Positions 7,145-15,969 of a stretch of 64,000 nt of DNA are shown here, piece after piece. Within the stretch, counting starts at the first letter, position 1, and each line of letters opens with the position of its first letter. Below the pieces are notes generated by a model. The model did no database searches. It saw only the letters and a list, made by a program, of their open reading frames with translations, and was not told the origin of the DNA. Location of the stretch: NCBI RefSeq assembly GCF_050632385.1, contig NZ_CP192599.1:124001-188000 (forward strand), read 5' to 3'. The translations under genes were made by a program, and so were the position numbers. The stretch comes from Humitalea sp050632385 (GTDB taxonomy: Bacteria > Pseudomonadota > Alphaproteobacteria > Acetobacterales > Acetobacteraceae).

Positions 7145-7722
7145 GGCGTTGGCGGCCGCTGGCAGCGCTTTTGCTGCTGGCCGGCTGTGCCGCCCCTGTC
7201 CCCGCCGACGACCGCTTCGGCCCCCCCGAAGTCGATGGACCCGCCTTGTCCCTGGCGGTCGGCAGCCGCCCGGCCGTCGCGCTGCTGCTGCAACAGAATG
7301 GTGAATCCCGGCTGTGGCGCACGCGCGATGGCGTCGTGGTCGCGACCGATGGCGCGCGCGTGGTGGCGACCGCGGGGCTTGCGGTATGGGTCGCGGCAAC
7401 GCGGTTCGACGGGCCTGACCCGCTGGACGAACCGCTGGCGCTGGTCGGGCGTCTCGCCTCGTCGCGGCGCCTCGTCGACCTGATGACGCCAGACCGGGAT
7501 CCGGCCTCGATGCGCTTCGGCGTGTCGCTTGAATGCACGCTGCGCGGCCGGATCGACGGCGACGTGCTGCTGGTCGAAGAAGGCTGCAACGGCAGCGGCT
7601 TCAACTTCACCAACCGTTTCTGGGGCGATCCGCAGACCGGCGGCATCTACCGCAGCGAGCAATGGGTGGGTCGGGAAGCCGGGCTGCTTGGCATTACCGT
7701 CTTACGGCCGCCGCCGGCCTGA
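7141..7722 (+). CDS. YjbF/GfcB-like outer-membrane lipoprotein
   Basis: 193 residues from GTG 7141, coupled to the repressor stop (GTGA); an in-frame ATG at 7129 is an alternative. The signal peptide ends in a clear lipobox, LLAGC, with the lipidated Cys near residue 16. The rest has VALLLQQNGESRLWRTRDGV, a RVVATAGLAVWVAATR strand and a DPLDEPL motif, the pattern of the YjbF/GfcB lipoproteins linked to exopolysaccharide or group 4 capsule systems. No other capsule genes are adjacent, so the role here is open. The shared transcript with the repressor is odd and may be incidental. Confidence 0.6.
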   Translation: MRRWRPLAALLLLAGCAAPVPADDRFGPPEVDGPALSLAVGSRPAVALLLQQNGESRLWRTRDGVVVATDGARVVATAGLAVWVAATRFDGPDPLDEPLALVGRLASSRRLVDLMTPDRDPASMRFGVSLECTLRGRIDGDVLLVEEGCNGSGFNFTNRFWGDPQTGGIYRSEQWVGREAGLLGITVLRPPPA

Positions 7723-7766
7723 AACGACTGTTGCATGACGGCGCGATGCGTGAAACAGTTGTTTCA
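7720..7766 (+). promoter_or_regulatory. Tandem RpiR-type operators
   Basis: A near-perfect palindrome TGAAACAGTTGTTTCA occupies 7751-7766, and a degenerate copy TGAAACGACTGTTGCA occupies 7720-7735, exactly 31 bases (three helical turns) upstream. The last base of the downstream copy is the A of the RpiR start codon, so binding there would hide the start. The spacing suggests cooperative binding and autoregulation by the adjacent RpiR protein. TGAAAC-N4-GTTTCA boxes are typical of alphaproteobacterial RpiR regulators. Confidence 0.65.
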
Positions 7767-8587
7767 TGCTCGCCGACCGGCTCAACCGCGCCCTGCCCAA
7801 CCTGCCCCCCGCCTTGGCCGCGGCCGGGCGGCATTTGGCGGCGCACCCGTTCGAGGTCGCGACCCGCCCAATGCGCAGCCTGGCGGCCGAGGCTGGGGCC
7901 TCGCCCGCCAGTTTCACCAGGCTGGCACAGGCGCTTGGCTTTGACGGCTGGGATGCCTTGCGCGATGCGGCGATCGCCGAGCAGCGACCAGTCCCCGCGC
8001 CCTATTCCGCCCGGCCGCGTGCCGAGGATGCGGCGGCCGTGCTGGTGGCCGATGTCGGCAATGTCGCCGACCTGAACCCGGCCGCCCTGCAAGCGGCCGC
8101 GGCCACCCTGCACCTTGCGCCGCGCATTCACGTCGCCGGCTTCCGGTCCTGCCGGGCCGTTGCAAGCCTGCTGCACTACCAACTGCGCCTGTTCCGCACC
8201 GATCCGCTGCTGCTGGATGGGGAGGGCGCGCTGGACCTGGACCTCGCGGCCTTTCGCCCAGGCGACGCGCTGGTCCTGGTGGGCTTCGCACCCTATTCCC
8301 GCGCCAGCCTGATGACCCTGGCGGCGGCACGCGATGCGCGGTTGCGTATTGTCGTGCTGGCCGATCGCGCCGATGCGCCGATCACCGCCGGGGTCGACCA
8401 CGTCCTGCCCTTCGCCACCGCCACGCCGGCCTTTTTCCCCAGCCTGACCGCCGCCGTCGCGCTGGCGCAGGCCTTGGCCGCCAGCGTCTTCGCGGCCGGC
8501 GGTGCCGATGCGCTGGCCGCGCTGCGCGCCAGCGAAAACCTGCTCGACCGTTTCGCCGCCTACCTGCCCGAGGATTCTGTCGCATGA
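7766..8587 (+). CDS. MurR/RpiR-family transcriptional regulator
   Basis: 273 residues. The N-terminal HTH domain (about 1-75) contains FEVATRPMRSLAAEAGASPA and FTRLAQALGFDGWDALR, the standard RpiR helix-turn-helix. The C-terminal part (about 110-250) is a SIS-like domain with HVAGFRSCRAVASLLHY and GDALVLVGFAPYSR, which would bind a phosphosugar or amino-acid-derived effector. It starts inside its own presumed operator and overlaps the aminotransferase gene by 4 bases. It probably controls this aminotransferase and binding-protein operon. The substrate of the SIS domain cannot be read from sequence. Confidence 0.9.
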   Translation: MLADRLNRALPNLPPALAAAGRHLAAHPFEVATRPMRSLAAEAGASPASFTRLAQALGFDGWDALRDAAIAEQRPVPAPYSARPRAEDAAAVLVADVGNVADLNPAALQAAAATLHLAPRIHVAGFRSCRAVASLLHYQLRLFRTDPLLLDGEGALDLDLAAFRPGDALVLVGFAPYSRASLMTLAAARDARLRIVVLADRADAPITAGVDHVLPFATATPAFFPSLTAAVALAQALAASVFAAGGADALAALRASENLLDRFAAYLPEDSVA

Positions 8588-9924
8588 CCAGCCACATCGT
8601 GCATCGCAACCTGCGCGCCGATCCCGCCATTGCCGTCTCCGGCCATGGCGTGATGCTGCGCGACGCGACGGGGCGGGAGGTCATCGATGGTTCGGGCGGC
8701 GCCGCCGTCGCCTGCCTCGGGCACGGGCATCCGCACGTGATCGCCGCGATGAAGGCGCAGATCGACCAACTCTGTTACGCGCATACCAGCCTGTTTTCCT
8801 GCGAACCCGCCGAAGCCCTGGCCGACATGCTGGTGGGCCACGCACCCGGCGGGCTGACCCACGCCTACTTCGTCTCCTCCGGCAGCGAGGGCATGGAGGC
8901 GGCGCTGAAGATCGCGCGCCAGTATTTCCTCGAGATCGGCCAGCCGGAGCGCACGCGTTTCATCGCCCGGCGGCAATCCTATCACGGCAACACGTTGGGG
9001 GCACTGGCGGCGGGCGGCAATGCCACGCGGCGGGCGCCCTATGCGCCGATGCTGGCCGATATCTTTTCGCATGTGGCCCCCTGCTACGCCTATCGCGAAC
9101 GCGGCGATGCCGAGAGCGATGCCGATTACGTCGCGCGTCTCGCGGCCGAACTGGAGGCTGAATTCCAACGCCTCGGGCCCCAGAATGTCGCGGCCTTCTG
9201 CGCCGAGACGGTGGTCGGTGCGACGCTCGGCTGCGTCACCGCTGTCCCCGGCTACTTCGCCGCGATGCGCGCGGTCTGCGACCGCCACGGCGCGCTTCTG
9301 CTGCTGGACGAGGTGATGAGCGGCATGGGCCGCTGCGGCACCTTGCATGGCTGGGAAGCCGAAGGCGTCGCGCCCGACGTCCAGGTGATCGCCAAGGGCC
9401 TGGGCGGCGGATACCAGCCGATCGGGGGCATCCTTGTCTCAGGCAGGATTGTCGCCGCATTGCGCGACGGCTCCGGCACGTTCAAGCACGGCCACACCTA
9501 CCAGGCACATCCGGTCGCCTGCGCGGCCGCGCTCGCCGTGCAGCAGGTGATTGTCGATGAGGATTTGCTGGCCAATGTCCGCGCCATGGGGGCGCTGATG
9601 GCCGAACGCCTGACCGAACGCTTCGGCAACCATCGCCACATCGGTGACATCCGCGGGCGCGGGCTGTTCCAGGCGATCGAGCTGGTCGCCGACCGCGCCA
9701 CCAAGGCGCCCTTCGATCCGGCGTTGAAAGTGAACGAACGGATCAAGCAAGCTGCCTTCGACCGCGGCCTCGCCTGCTACCCCATGGGCGGCACGGTGGA
9801 TGGCACCCGCGGCGACCATGTGATCCTGGCGCCGCCCTACATCAGCACCGCCGCCCAGATCGACGCGATGGTGGATCGCCTGGGCGATGCGACCATTGCC
9901 GTGCTTGCCGACCTGCCACGTTGA
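8584..9924 (+). CDS. Class III PLP-dependent aminotransferase
   Basis: 446 residues. Class III hallmarks are the GSEGMEAALKIARQY segment that binds the PLP phosphate, a LLLLDEVMSGMGRCG block with the Asp that contacts the pyridine nitrogen, and the Schiff-base Lys in VIAKGLGGGYQP. The length is normal for omega-amino acid or beta-alanine/4-aminobutyrate-type transaminases; the exact amine donor is not determined. It overlaps the RpiR gene by 4 bases (ATGA) and is followed after 14 bases by an amino-acid binding protein, which suggests uptake and transamination of an amino compound under RpiR control. It is cytosolic. Confidence 0.9.
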   Translation: MTSHIVHRNLRADPAIAVSGHGVMLRDATGREVIDGSGGAAVACLGHGHPHVIAAMKAQIDQLCYAHTSLFSCEPAEALADMLVGHAPGGLTHAYFVSSGSEGMEAALKIARQYFLEIGQPERTRFIARRQSYHGNTLGALAAGGNATRRAPYAPMLADIFSHVAPCYAYRERGDAESDADYVARLAAELEAEFQRLGPQNVAAFCAETVVGATLGCVTAVPGYFAAMRAVCDRHGALLLLDEVMSGMGRCGTLHGWEAEGVAPDVQVIAKGLGGGYQPIGGILVSGRIVAALRDGSGTFKHGHTYQAHPVACAAALAVQQVIVDEDLLANVRAMGALMAERLTERFGNHRHIGDIRGRGLFQAIELVADRATKAPFDPALKVNERIKQAAFDRGLACYPMGGTVDGTRGDHVILAPPYISTAAQIDAMVDRLGDATIAVLADLPR

Positions 9925-9938
9925 AGGAGACACATCCC

Positions 9939-10949
9939 ATGCGACACATCCTCCCCGCCCTCGCGCTGCTGTTCGGCAGCCTGGGCGCGCACGCCGCGAC
10001 GCTCGATACCGTCAAGTCGCGCGGCACCCTGATCTGTGGCGTTTCGGCCGGCTTCGCGGGTTTCTCCGCACCCGATAGCCGCGGCGAGTATCGCGGCATC
10101 GACGCCGATTATTGCCGCGCCGTGGCCGCCGCCGTGCTGGGCGATGCGACCAAGGTCCGCTTCGTTCCGCTAACCGCCCAGGCACGCTTTGCCGCCCTGC
10201 AATCGGGCGAGATCGATGTGTTGTTCCGCAACAGCACACAGACCTTCCTGCGCGACAACACGCTGGGACTGTCGCAGGGGCCGGTCAATTTCTACGACGG
10301 CCAGGGTTTTGTGATCCGCCGCGATGCCGGCGTCGCGCGGGTGCAGCAATTGGATGGCGCGACGATCTGCGTGGCGCAGGGCACGACCCACGAACTCAAC
10401 CTGACCGACACCTTCCGTGCCCGCAATATCGCCTTCCGCCCCGTGGTCTTCGAACGGGTTGATACGATGTATGACGCCTTCTTCGCTGGGCGCTGCGATG
10501 CGATGACGCAGGATGCCTCGGCGCTTGCCGGCGTGGTCGGCACCATCGCGCGCAATCCGGCCGACTACATCGTGCTGGAGGAATTGATCAGCAAGGAACC
10601 CCTCGGCCCCTTCACCCGCAATGCCGACGACCAATGGACCAATATCATCCAATGGGTTCACTACGCCCTGGTCGAAGCCGAGGAATATGGCGTGACCTCG
10701 GCCACCGCCGAAGCCCAGTCGCGCGACAGCCGTGATGCGACGGTGCAGCGCCTGCTCGGCAATACCGGTGACTTCGGCCAGCGGATGGGCTTGGCGAACA
10801 ATTGGGCGCTGGCGGCGATCCGTGCCGTGGGCAACTACGGCGAGATCTTCGAACGCAACGTCGGCCAGGCCAGCCCGCTGAAACTCTCCCGCGGTCGGAA
10901 CGACATCTGGACCCGTGGCGGCCTGATGTACGCGATCCCATTCCGCTGA
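9939..10949 (+). CDS. Polar amino acid ABC transporter substrate-binding protein (AapJ-like), orphan
   Basis: 336 residues from ATG 9939 with AAGGAG 10 bases upstream. The signal peptide is cleaved near AHA-A. The mature protein has the AapJ/BztA pattern: TLDTVKSRGTLICGVSAGFA, a GIDADYCRAVAAAVLGD segment and a C-terminal GLANNWALAAIRAVGNYGEI block. The family binds glutamate, aspartate and other polar L-amino acids in the periplasm. No cognate permease or ATPase gene follows, so it must share a transporter encoded elsewhere or act as a sensor partner. It is most likely co-transcribed with the aminotransferase. Confidence 0.88.
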   Translation: MRHILPALALLFGSLGAHAATLDTVKSRGTLICGVSAGFAGFSAPDSRGEYRGIDADYCRAVAAAVLGDATKVRFVPLTAQARFAALQSGEIDVLFRNSTQTFLRDNTLGLSQGPVNFYDGQGFVIRRDAGVARVQQLDGATICVAQGTTHELNLTDTFRARNIAFRPVVFERVDTMYDAFFAGRCDAMTQDASALAGVVGTIARNPADYIVLEELISKEPLGPFTRNADDQWTNIIQWVHYALVEAEEYGVTSATAEAQSRDSRDATVQRLLGNTGDFGQRMGLANNWALAAIRAVGNYGEIFERNVGQASPLKLSRGRNDIWTRGGLMYAIPFR

Positions 10950-11003
10950 TCGCGTGATGCCCCACGCGCACGGTTGATTGCCGTGCGCGCTTGTGGGCAG
11001 GGT

Positions 11004-11735
11004 ATGCCCATGCCCGACGAATCGACCCGGGAAACCCTCCCTCTGGCACCCGACCCGCTGGCACCGCCGGTGGATGTGCAGGTCGTCTGGCAGCGCAGCG
11101 CCCGCGCCCGCCGCGTGTCGCTGCGCATCGATGCCGCCGAGGGCGCGGTCCTGGTCACCCTGCCAACCCGCGGCAGCCGCAAGGCGGGGCTGGCCCTGCT
11201 GCAAACCCATGCACGCTGGATCACCCAGCGCCTGCGTGCCCTGGCGCCCGCCTGCCCCTTCGTGCCGGGGGCGATGGTGCCGATCGGCGGCCTGCCGCAT
11301 GAGATCATCCATGCGCCGGACGAGCGCGGCGGCGCCTTCCTGCATGGCCAGACCCTGGTGGTCACCGGCGACGAAACCTTCCTGGCCCGCCGCACCGCCG
11401 ATTTCCTCCGCGCCGAGGCGGGCCGTCGCTTGGCCGTCCGCGTCGCGCACCACGCCACAGCCATCAGCGTCGTGCCCCATGCGATCCGGCTGAAGGACAC
11501 GCGCACCCGCTGGGGATCCTGCGCCGCCGACCGCACCTTGGCCTTCTCATGGCGGCTGCTGCTGGCCCCCGATTGGGTGCTGGACTACGTCGCGGCGCAT
11601 GAAGTCGCGCATATCCGCCACATGAACCATGGCGTGCATTTCTGGGCGCTGCTGAACACCATGTCGCCGCACCGCGCCCAGGCCGAGACCTGGCTGAAAC
11701 GCCACGGCCCCGGCTTGCTGCGCGTGGGGGCTTAG
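11004..11735 (+). CDS. YgjP-like (DUF45) zinc metallopeptidase-domain protein
   Basis: About 243 residues from ATG 11004; ATG 11010 or 10974 are alternatives. The N-terminal half has QRSARARRVSLRIDAAEGAV typical of the family. The C-terminal half carries TRWGSCAADRTLAFSWRLLL, then a zinc-binding HEVAH in VAAHEVAHIRHMNHGVHFW with a further His downstream. This is the YgjP/M48-like gluzincin pattern. Cellular substrates of this family are not established. Its stop codon shares bases with the convergent amidase stop (11732-11735), so transcripts must overlap. Confidence 0.85.
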   Translation: MPMPDESTRETLPLAPDPLAPPVDVQVVWQRSARARRVSLRIDAAEGAVLVTLPTRGSRKAGLALLQTHARWITQRLRALAPACPFVPGAMVPIGGLPHEIIHAPDERGGAFLHGQTLVVTGDETFLARRTADFLRAEAGRRLAVRVAHHATAISVVPHAIRLKDTRTRWGSCAADRTLAFSWRLLLAPDWVLDYVAAHEVAHIRHMNHGVHFWALLNTMSPHRAQAETWLKRHGPGLLRVGA

Positions 11736-13078
11736 GCCAACCCGGCCTCCACCGCCGCCGCGACGGCGAACAGACGCGCATCGCCATCATGTTCGCCCAT
11801 CAGCATCAGCCCGACCGGCGCCTCGCCCGGGCGGTGGCAGGGCAGCGAGATCGAGCAGCGGTCCAGGAAGTTCCCGACCGAGGTATTCCGCAGCAGCGCC
11901 ATGTTGATGCGGTTGTAGTCACGTTCCTCGGCCACCTCGGCCAGGGCCGGCGGCACGATCGGGCAGGTCGGCAGCACCACCGCATCGAAGGGCGCGGTGC
12001 GCGGCGCGATGGCGGCGATCAGCGCGGCGCGGGCTGCGACCAGCGCGATATAGTCGGTCGAGGTCATCCGTTCGCCGCGCAGGATGCGCGCCAGAATCCG
12101 CGGGTCGTAGCGGTCGCGACCCCGGGCGATGATGTCGCGATGCAGCGCCCAGGCCTCGCTCGCCGCGAAGCCGCCGGTCGCATTCACCGCAGGGATATCC
12201 GCCAGTTCCGGCAGGTCTAGCGGCACGATCAACGCCCCCGCGGCCGACAACCGGGCCAGGGCCGCGTCAAACGTCGCGGCCACGGTCGCATCCATGCCAT
12301 CGGTCAGGTAGGTGCCGCGCGGCAGGCCCAGCCGCAGCCCGGCCAGCGGCAGCGCGGCCGGCGCCGCCGGCTGGTCATCGCCCGCCATGCCGGCATGGAT
12401 CACCGCGCAGCACGCGACCGTGCGGGCCAGGGGGCCGATGGAATCCAGGCTCTGCGACAGCGGGACGACGTTCGTGATCGGCACGCGTTTGGCCGTTGGT
12501 TTGTAGCCGACCACCCCGCACAGCGCCGCCGGCACGCGACAGGACCCGCCGGTGTCGGACCCGAGCGCCGCAAACCCCATCCCATCCGCGACAGCGACCC
12601 CGGCGCCCGAGGATGACCCCCCAGGGCATCGTCCCGTCGCACGATCCCACGGCGACAGCGGCGTGCCGAAATGCGGATTCACGCCCAACCCGCTGAAGGC
12701 GAATTCCACCATATTCGTGCGGCCGAGCACGACGAAGCCCAACCGTTCCAGTCGCGCCACCGCGGGCGCCGTCGTCGCGGCGGGCGGGGCGTCGGCCAGC
12801 ACCACGCTGCCGGCGGCGGTGACCTGGCCCGCCTGGTCGAACAGATCCTTCACGCTGATCGGGATGCCGGCGAATCGCGACGGCGCCCTGCCGTGGGCGC
12901 GCAAACCGTCCATCGCGTCGGCGGCGGCCAGGGCCGCCTTGGCCTGGACCTGGACGAAGGCGCGGGCGCCCTCGCCCGCCGGATCGGCGATGCGGGCAAG
13001 CGCTGCTTCGGCCAGGCTCCGCGCGGTGGTGGCGCCGCTGGCCAGGGCGTCGGCGGCGGCGGCGATGGAATGGGGCAT
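11732..13078 (-). CDS. Amidase-signature family hydrolase
   Basis: 448 residues from ATG 13078 with AGGAG upstream on the minus strand. The catalytic triad is visible: Lys77 in GIPISVKDLF, the cis-Ser in PGGSSSGAGVAVADG and the nucleophile Ser179 in GSDTGGSCRVP. The length is normal for the family, which includes Glu-tRNA amidotransferase A and aliphatic or aryl amidases. There is no gatB or gatC next to it, so it is likely a stand-alone amidase of unknown substrate. It is divergent from the TRAP operon, which hints at but does not prove a link in catabolism. Confidence 0.88.
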   Translation of the reverse strand: MPHSIAAAADALASGATTARSLAEAALARIADPAGEGARAFVQVQAKAALAAADAMDGLRAHGRAPSRFAGIPISVKDLFDQAGQVTAAGSVVLADAPPAATTAPAVARLERLGFVVLGRTNMVEFAFSGLGVNPHFGTPLSPWDRATGRCPGGSSSGAGVAVADGMGFAALGSDTGGSCRVPAALCGVVGYKPTAKRVPITNVVPLSQSLDSIGPLARTVACCAVIHAGMAGDDQPAAPAALPLAGLRLGLPRGTYLTDGMDATVAATFDAALARLSAAGALIVPLDLPELADIPAVNATGGFAASEAWALHRDIIARGRDRYDPRILARILRGERMTSTDYIALVAARAALIAAIAPRTAPFDAVVLPTCPIVPPALAEVAEERDYNRINMALLRNTSVGNFLDRCSISLPCHRPGEAPVGLMLMGEHDGDARLFAVAAAVEAGLA

Positions 13079-13104
13079 CGAGTGGCTCCTGTGACGTTGC
13101 GCGT

Positions 13105-13136
13105 TTGACACACCAGCGCGACGCGGGCCACGCTGG
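13105..13136 (+). promoter_or_regulatory. Possible promoter/operator of the uronate TRAP operon
   Basis: A consensus -35 hexamer TTGACA (13105-13110) is followed by an inverted repeat CCAGCG (13113-13118) / CGCTGG (13131-13136) in the region between the amidase and dctP. I see no convincing -10 at 17 bases. AAGGGG just before the dctP ATG at 13169 is a good ribosome site. The dyad could be the binding site of a regulator not encoded here. Confidence 0.3.
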
Positions 13137-13168
13137 CGTTAGAAAAATATCATCAAGGGGAAACTTTC

Positions 13169-14146
13169 ATGCTGACTCGCTTCCGCACAGCCTTGCTGGC
13201 GGCTGTTGCCGCCGTCGGCCTGTCCGCGACCCCGGGCCTGGCCCAGGAATGGCGCGGCTGGAACATCCACGCCGCCGATTATCCGAACGGCCGCGGCATG
13301 GACCGCTTCGGCGAGTTGGTCGCCCAGCGCACAAACAATCGCATTCGCCTGCGCACCTACCACTCGGCGACGCTCGGCCAGCAGGATGAGGCGATCCAGC
13401 AGATGCGCCTCGGCGCCATCGACTTCGGGAACTTCAACCTCAGCCCGTTCAACAACCTCGCCCCCTCGACCAATGTCGTGACATTGCCCTTCCTGTTCCG
13501 GGATGTCGGGCATTCGCACCGCGTGATGGCCGGCGTGGGTGGGGAGGAAATCGCCCGCGACCTGGACGGCATCGGCATCATCGCCCTGGCCTGGTACGAC
13601 GCCGGCGCCCGCAGCATGTACACCCGCCGCCCGGTCCGCGTGCCGGCCGACCTGCAGGGGATGAAGATCCGCGTGCAGACCTCGGACCTGTGGATCGACA
13701 TCATGCGCGCACTGGGCGCCAATGCGACGCCGCTGCCGTTTGGCGAGGTCTTCACCAGCCTGCAATCAGGCGTGATCGACGGGGCCGAGAACAACTGGCC
13801 GTCCTACGAAAGCACCCGCCACTTCGAGGTCGCGCGATTCTACACCACCACCGAGCATTCCAACGTGCCGGAAGTGCTGGCCGTGTCCCGCCAGCGCTGG
13901 GCGCGGCTGAGCGACGCCGACAAGGCGATCGTGCGCCAGGCCGCCCTGGATTCGGCGACCTATCAGCGTGAGCTCTGGGCCGCGCGGGAAACGGAATCCC
14001 GCGCGCGGGTGACCGCGGCGGGCGTGACGGTGATCGAGATCACCGACCGCACGCCCTGGTCCAACCTGATGGCGCCGGTCTATGCGAAGTATGCCGCCGA
14101 CCCGCGCCTGGCCCGGATGGTTCAGGCCATCCGCGAAACCCCGTGA
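13169..14146 (+). CDS. dctP: TRAP transporter substrate-binding protein, DctP family (uronate type)
   Basis: 325 residues. The signal peptide ends at GLAQ-E. The mature protein carries DctP motifs: QQMRLGAIDFG, LPFLFRDVGHSHRVM, and the conserved LQGMKIRVQTSDLWIDIM with its ligand-carboxylate Arg, then GEVFTSLQSGVIDGAENNWP. It captures an organic acid in the periplasm and delivers it to DctQM. Because uronate dehydrogenase and an aldose epimerase follow in the same operon, the ligand is probably galacturonate or glucuronate (inference). A strong AAGGGG site precedes the start, and the stop overlaps dctQ (GTGA). Confidence 0.9.
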   Translation: MLTRFRTALLAAVAAVGLSATPGLAQEWRGWNIHAADYPNGRGMDRFGELVAQRTNNRIRLRTYHSATLGQQDEAIQQMRLGAIDFGNFNLSPFNNLAPSTNVVTLPFLFRDVGHSHRVMAGVGGEEIARDLDGIGIIALAWYDAGARSMYTRRPVRVPADLQGMKIRVQTSDLWIDIMRALGANATPLPFGEVFTSLQSGVIDGAENNWPSYESTRHFEVARFYTTTEHSNVPEVLAVSRQRWARLSDADKAIVRQAALDSATYQRELWAARETESRARVTAAGVTVIEITDRTPWSNLMAPVYAKYAADPRLARMVQAIRETP

Positions 14147-14658
14147 GGGCGTTTTCCGCAGCGCTTGAGTTCCTGTCGCGGATCATGATCGGGGCGGCTT
14201 CGGTCGCCCTGGTCGCCCTGATCGTGATGATGGGCTGGATGGTCTTCGGCCGCTACGTCCTGAACGACACGCCCACCTGGGTGGAACGCGCGGCGACCTT
14301 GGCCATCCTGTTCATCGCCCTGCCGGTTGCCGCGGTCGGCGTGCGGGAACGCTTCCACCTGTCGGTGCTGGGCTTTCGCGAAAGCCTGCCGCCGAATGCG
14401 CAGCGCTGGATCGCGGTCGGCTGCGACACGGTGGTGGGGTTGTTCGGCCTGGCCATGGCCTTCTGGTCCTGGGAATTGGTCGATGGGGTCAGGAACTTTC
14501 GCATTCCCCTGCTCGGCATCAGCCAGGCCTGGACCTATGCGCCGCTGATGATCAGCGGTGCGCTGATCGCATTGTTTGCCCTGGAGCAGGTGCTGCTCGA
14601 CATCCTGTCGCCGGACGCGCCTGAAAAGCGTGGCGTGGCGGCGGCCTTCCTGGAGTAG
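14143..14658 (+). CDS. dctQ: TRAP transporter small permease, DctQ family
   Basis: 171 residues from GTG 14143, overlapping the dctP stop. Four membrane segments are evident, including VALVALIVMMGWMVFGRYVL (about 20-42), LAILFIALPVAAVGV, a segment near VVGLFGLAMAFWSWEL and one near APLMISGALIALFALEQVL. RYVLNDTPTWVERAATL between TM1 and TM2 is the typical DctQ sequence. It couples the binding protein to the large permease in the inner membrane, driven by an ion gradient. Confidence 0.9.
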   Translation: MRAFSAALEFLSRIMIGAASVALVALIVMMGWMVFGRYVLNDTPTWVERAATLAILFIALPVAAVGVRERFHLSVLGFRESLPPNAQRWIAVGCDTVVGLFGLAMAFWSWELVDGVRNFRIPLLGISQAWTYAPLMISGALIALFALEQVLLDILSPDAPEKRGVAAAFLE

Positions 14659-14665
14659 GCAGCCT

Positions 14666-15964
14666 GTGGAACCTGGCCTGATCATCCTTTTCGCTATTTT
14701 CTTCTTCGGTGTCGTGGCGGGCGTTCCGGTCGGCTTCGTGCTCGGCATCGCCGCGGTGGTTGGCTTCATCTACGAAGGCATCAATCCCGCCGTGGCCTTC
14801 CAGCAGATGACGTCGGGGATGAGCATGTTCTCGCTGCTCGCCATCCCCTTCTTCATTTTTGCCGGCGAGATCATGCTGCATGGCGGCATCGCGCGGCGCC
14901 TGGTCGCTCTGGCCTCCGGCTGCGTCGGCTGGATGCGTGGCGGGCTTGGCATGGTCGATGTCTCCACCTCCATGCTCTTCGGTGGGATTTCGGGTTCTGC
15001 GGTGGCCGATACCTCCGCCACCGGCACCATCCTGATCCCGGCGATGAAGGCCAAGGGCTATGGCGTCGACTATGCCGTGTCGCTGACCGTCACCAGCAGC
15101 ATCGCGGGCATCCTGATCCCGCCCAGCCACAACATGATCTTGTATTCGCTGGCGGCGGGCGGCGGCATTTCGGTGACCGCCCTGTTCATCGCCGGTATCG
15201 TCCCGGGCATCACGATGTGCCTGTTCCTGGCCATCGCCGCCTATGTCATGGCGGTGCGCCGCGGCTACCCGGCCGAGGCCTGGCAGGGTTTCCGCCACCT
15301 GGCCTGGACCGCGATCGACGCGCTGCCCGGCCTGCTGACGGCGGTGATCATCCTGGGCGGCGTCTTGTCGGGCATTTTCACGGTGACCGAATCGGCGGCC
15401 TTCGGCGCCATCTGGGCCGTGCTGGTGACGATCATGGTTTACCGAAGCCTGACCTGGGACAACTTCGTCATCGCGGTGAAGGGCAGTGTCCGGACCACCG
15501 CCGTGGTCTTCATGCTGGTCGGCACCGCGACCGCCTTTGCCTATCTGCTGGCCGTCTATCGGCTGGCGGACCTGCTGACCGCGGGGATGCTGTCGATCAG
15601 CGACAACCCCATCGTCATCCTGCTGATGATCAACATCTGCCTGCTGCTGCTGGGCTGCGTGATGGACATGGCGGCGCTGATCCTGATCACCACGCCGATC
15701 TTCCTGCCGGTGGTGATCGCCATCGGCATGGATCCCGTGCAATTCGGCATGGTGATGATGATGAACCTCGGCCTGGGGCTGTGCACGCCGCCGGTGGGCG
15801 CGGTGCTTTTCGTCGGCTGCGCGATCGGGAAAATTCCGATCGAGACGGTGATGAAGACCATCTGGCCTTTCTACGGAGCAATCCTGGTGGCACTGATGCT
15901 CACCACCTATTGGCCCGCCATGTCGCTGACGTTGCCGCGGCTGTTTCTTGATTACGGAGGCTGA
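14666..15964 (+). CDS. dctM: TRAP transporter large permease, DctM family
   Basis: 432 residues from GTG 14666 (VEPGLIILFAIFFFGVVAGV), 7 bases after dctQ. About 12 membrane segments are visible. Characteristic DctM sequences are AIPFFIFAGEIMLHGGIARRL, FGGISGSAVADTSATGTILI and ILIPPSHNMILYSLAAGG, plus the C-terminal half repeat with LGLCTPPVGAVLFVGCAI. The normal length is about 425-440. It is the ion-coupled transport subunit of the operon. Its frame could be extended upstream, but this would run through dctQ. Confidence 0.92.
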   Translation: MEPGLIILFAIFFFGVVAGVPVGFVLGIAAVVGFIYEGINPAVAFQQMTSGMSMFSLLAIPFFIFAGEIMLHGGIARRLVALASGCVGWMRGGLGMVDVSTSMLFGGISGSAVADTSATGTILIPAMKAKGYGVDYAVSLTVTSSIAGILIPPSHNMILYSLAAGGGISVTALFIAGIVPGITMCLFLAIAAYVMAVRRGYPAEAWQGFRHLAWTAIDALPGLLTAVIILGGVLSGIFTVTESAAFGAIWAVLVTIMVYRSLTWDNFVIAVKGSVRTTAVVFMLVGTATAFAYLLAVYRLADLLTAGMLSISDNPIVILLMINICLLLLGCVMDMAALILITTPIFLPVVIAIGMDPVQFGMVMMMNLGLGLCTPPVGAVLFVGCAIGKIPIETVMKTIWPFYGAILVALMLTTYWPAMSLTLPRLFLDYGG

Positions 15965-15969
15965 CCGCC

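Noticed and set aside
14552..15742. A 396-codon minus-strand frame rich in His, Asp and Gln
   Set aside because: Antisense of the DctM permease gene; the composition is produced by complementing hydrophobic codons.
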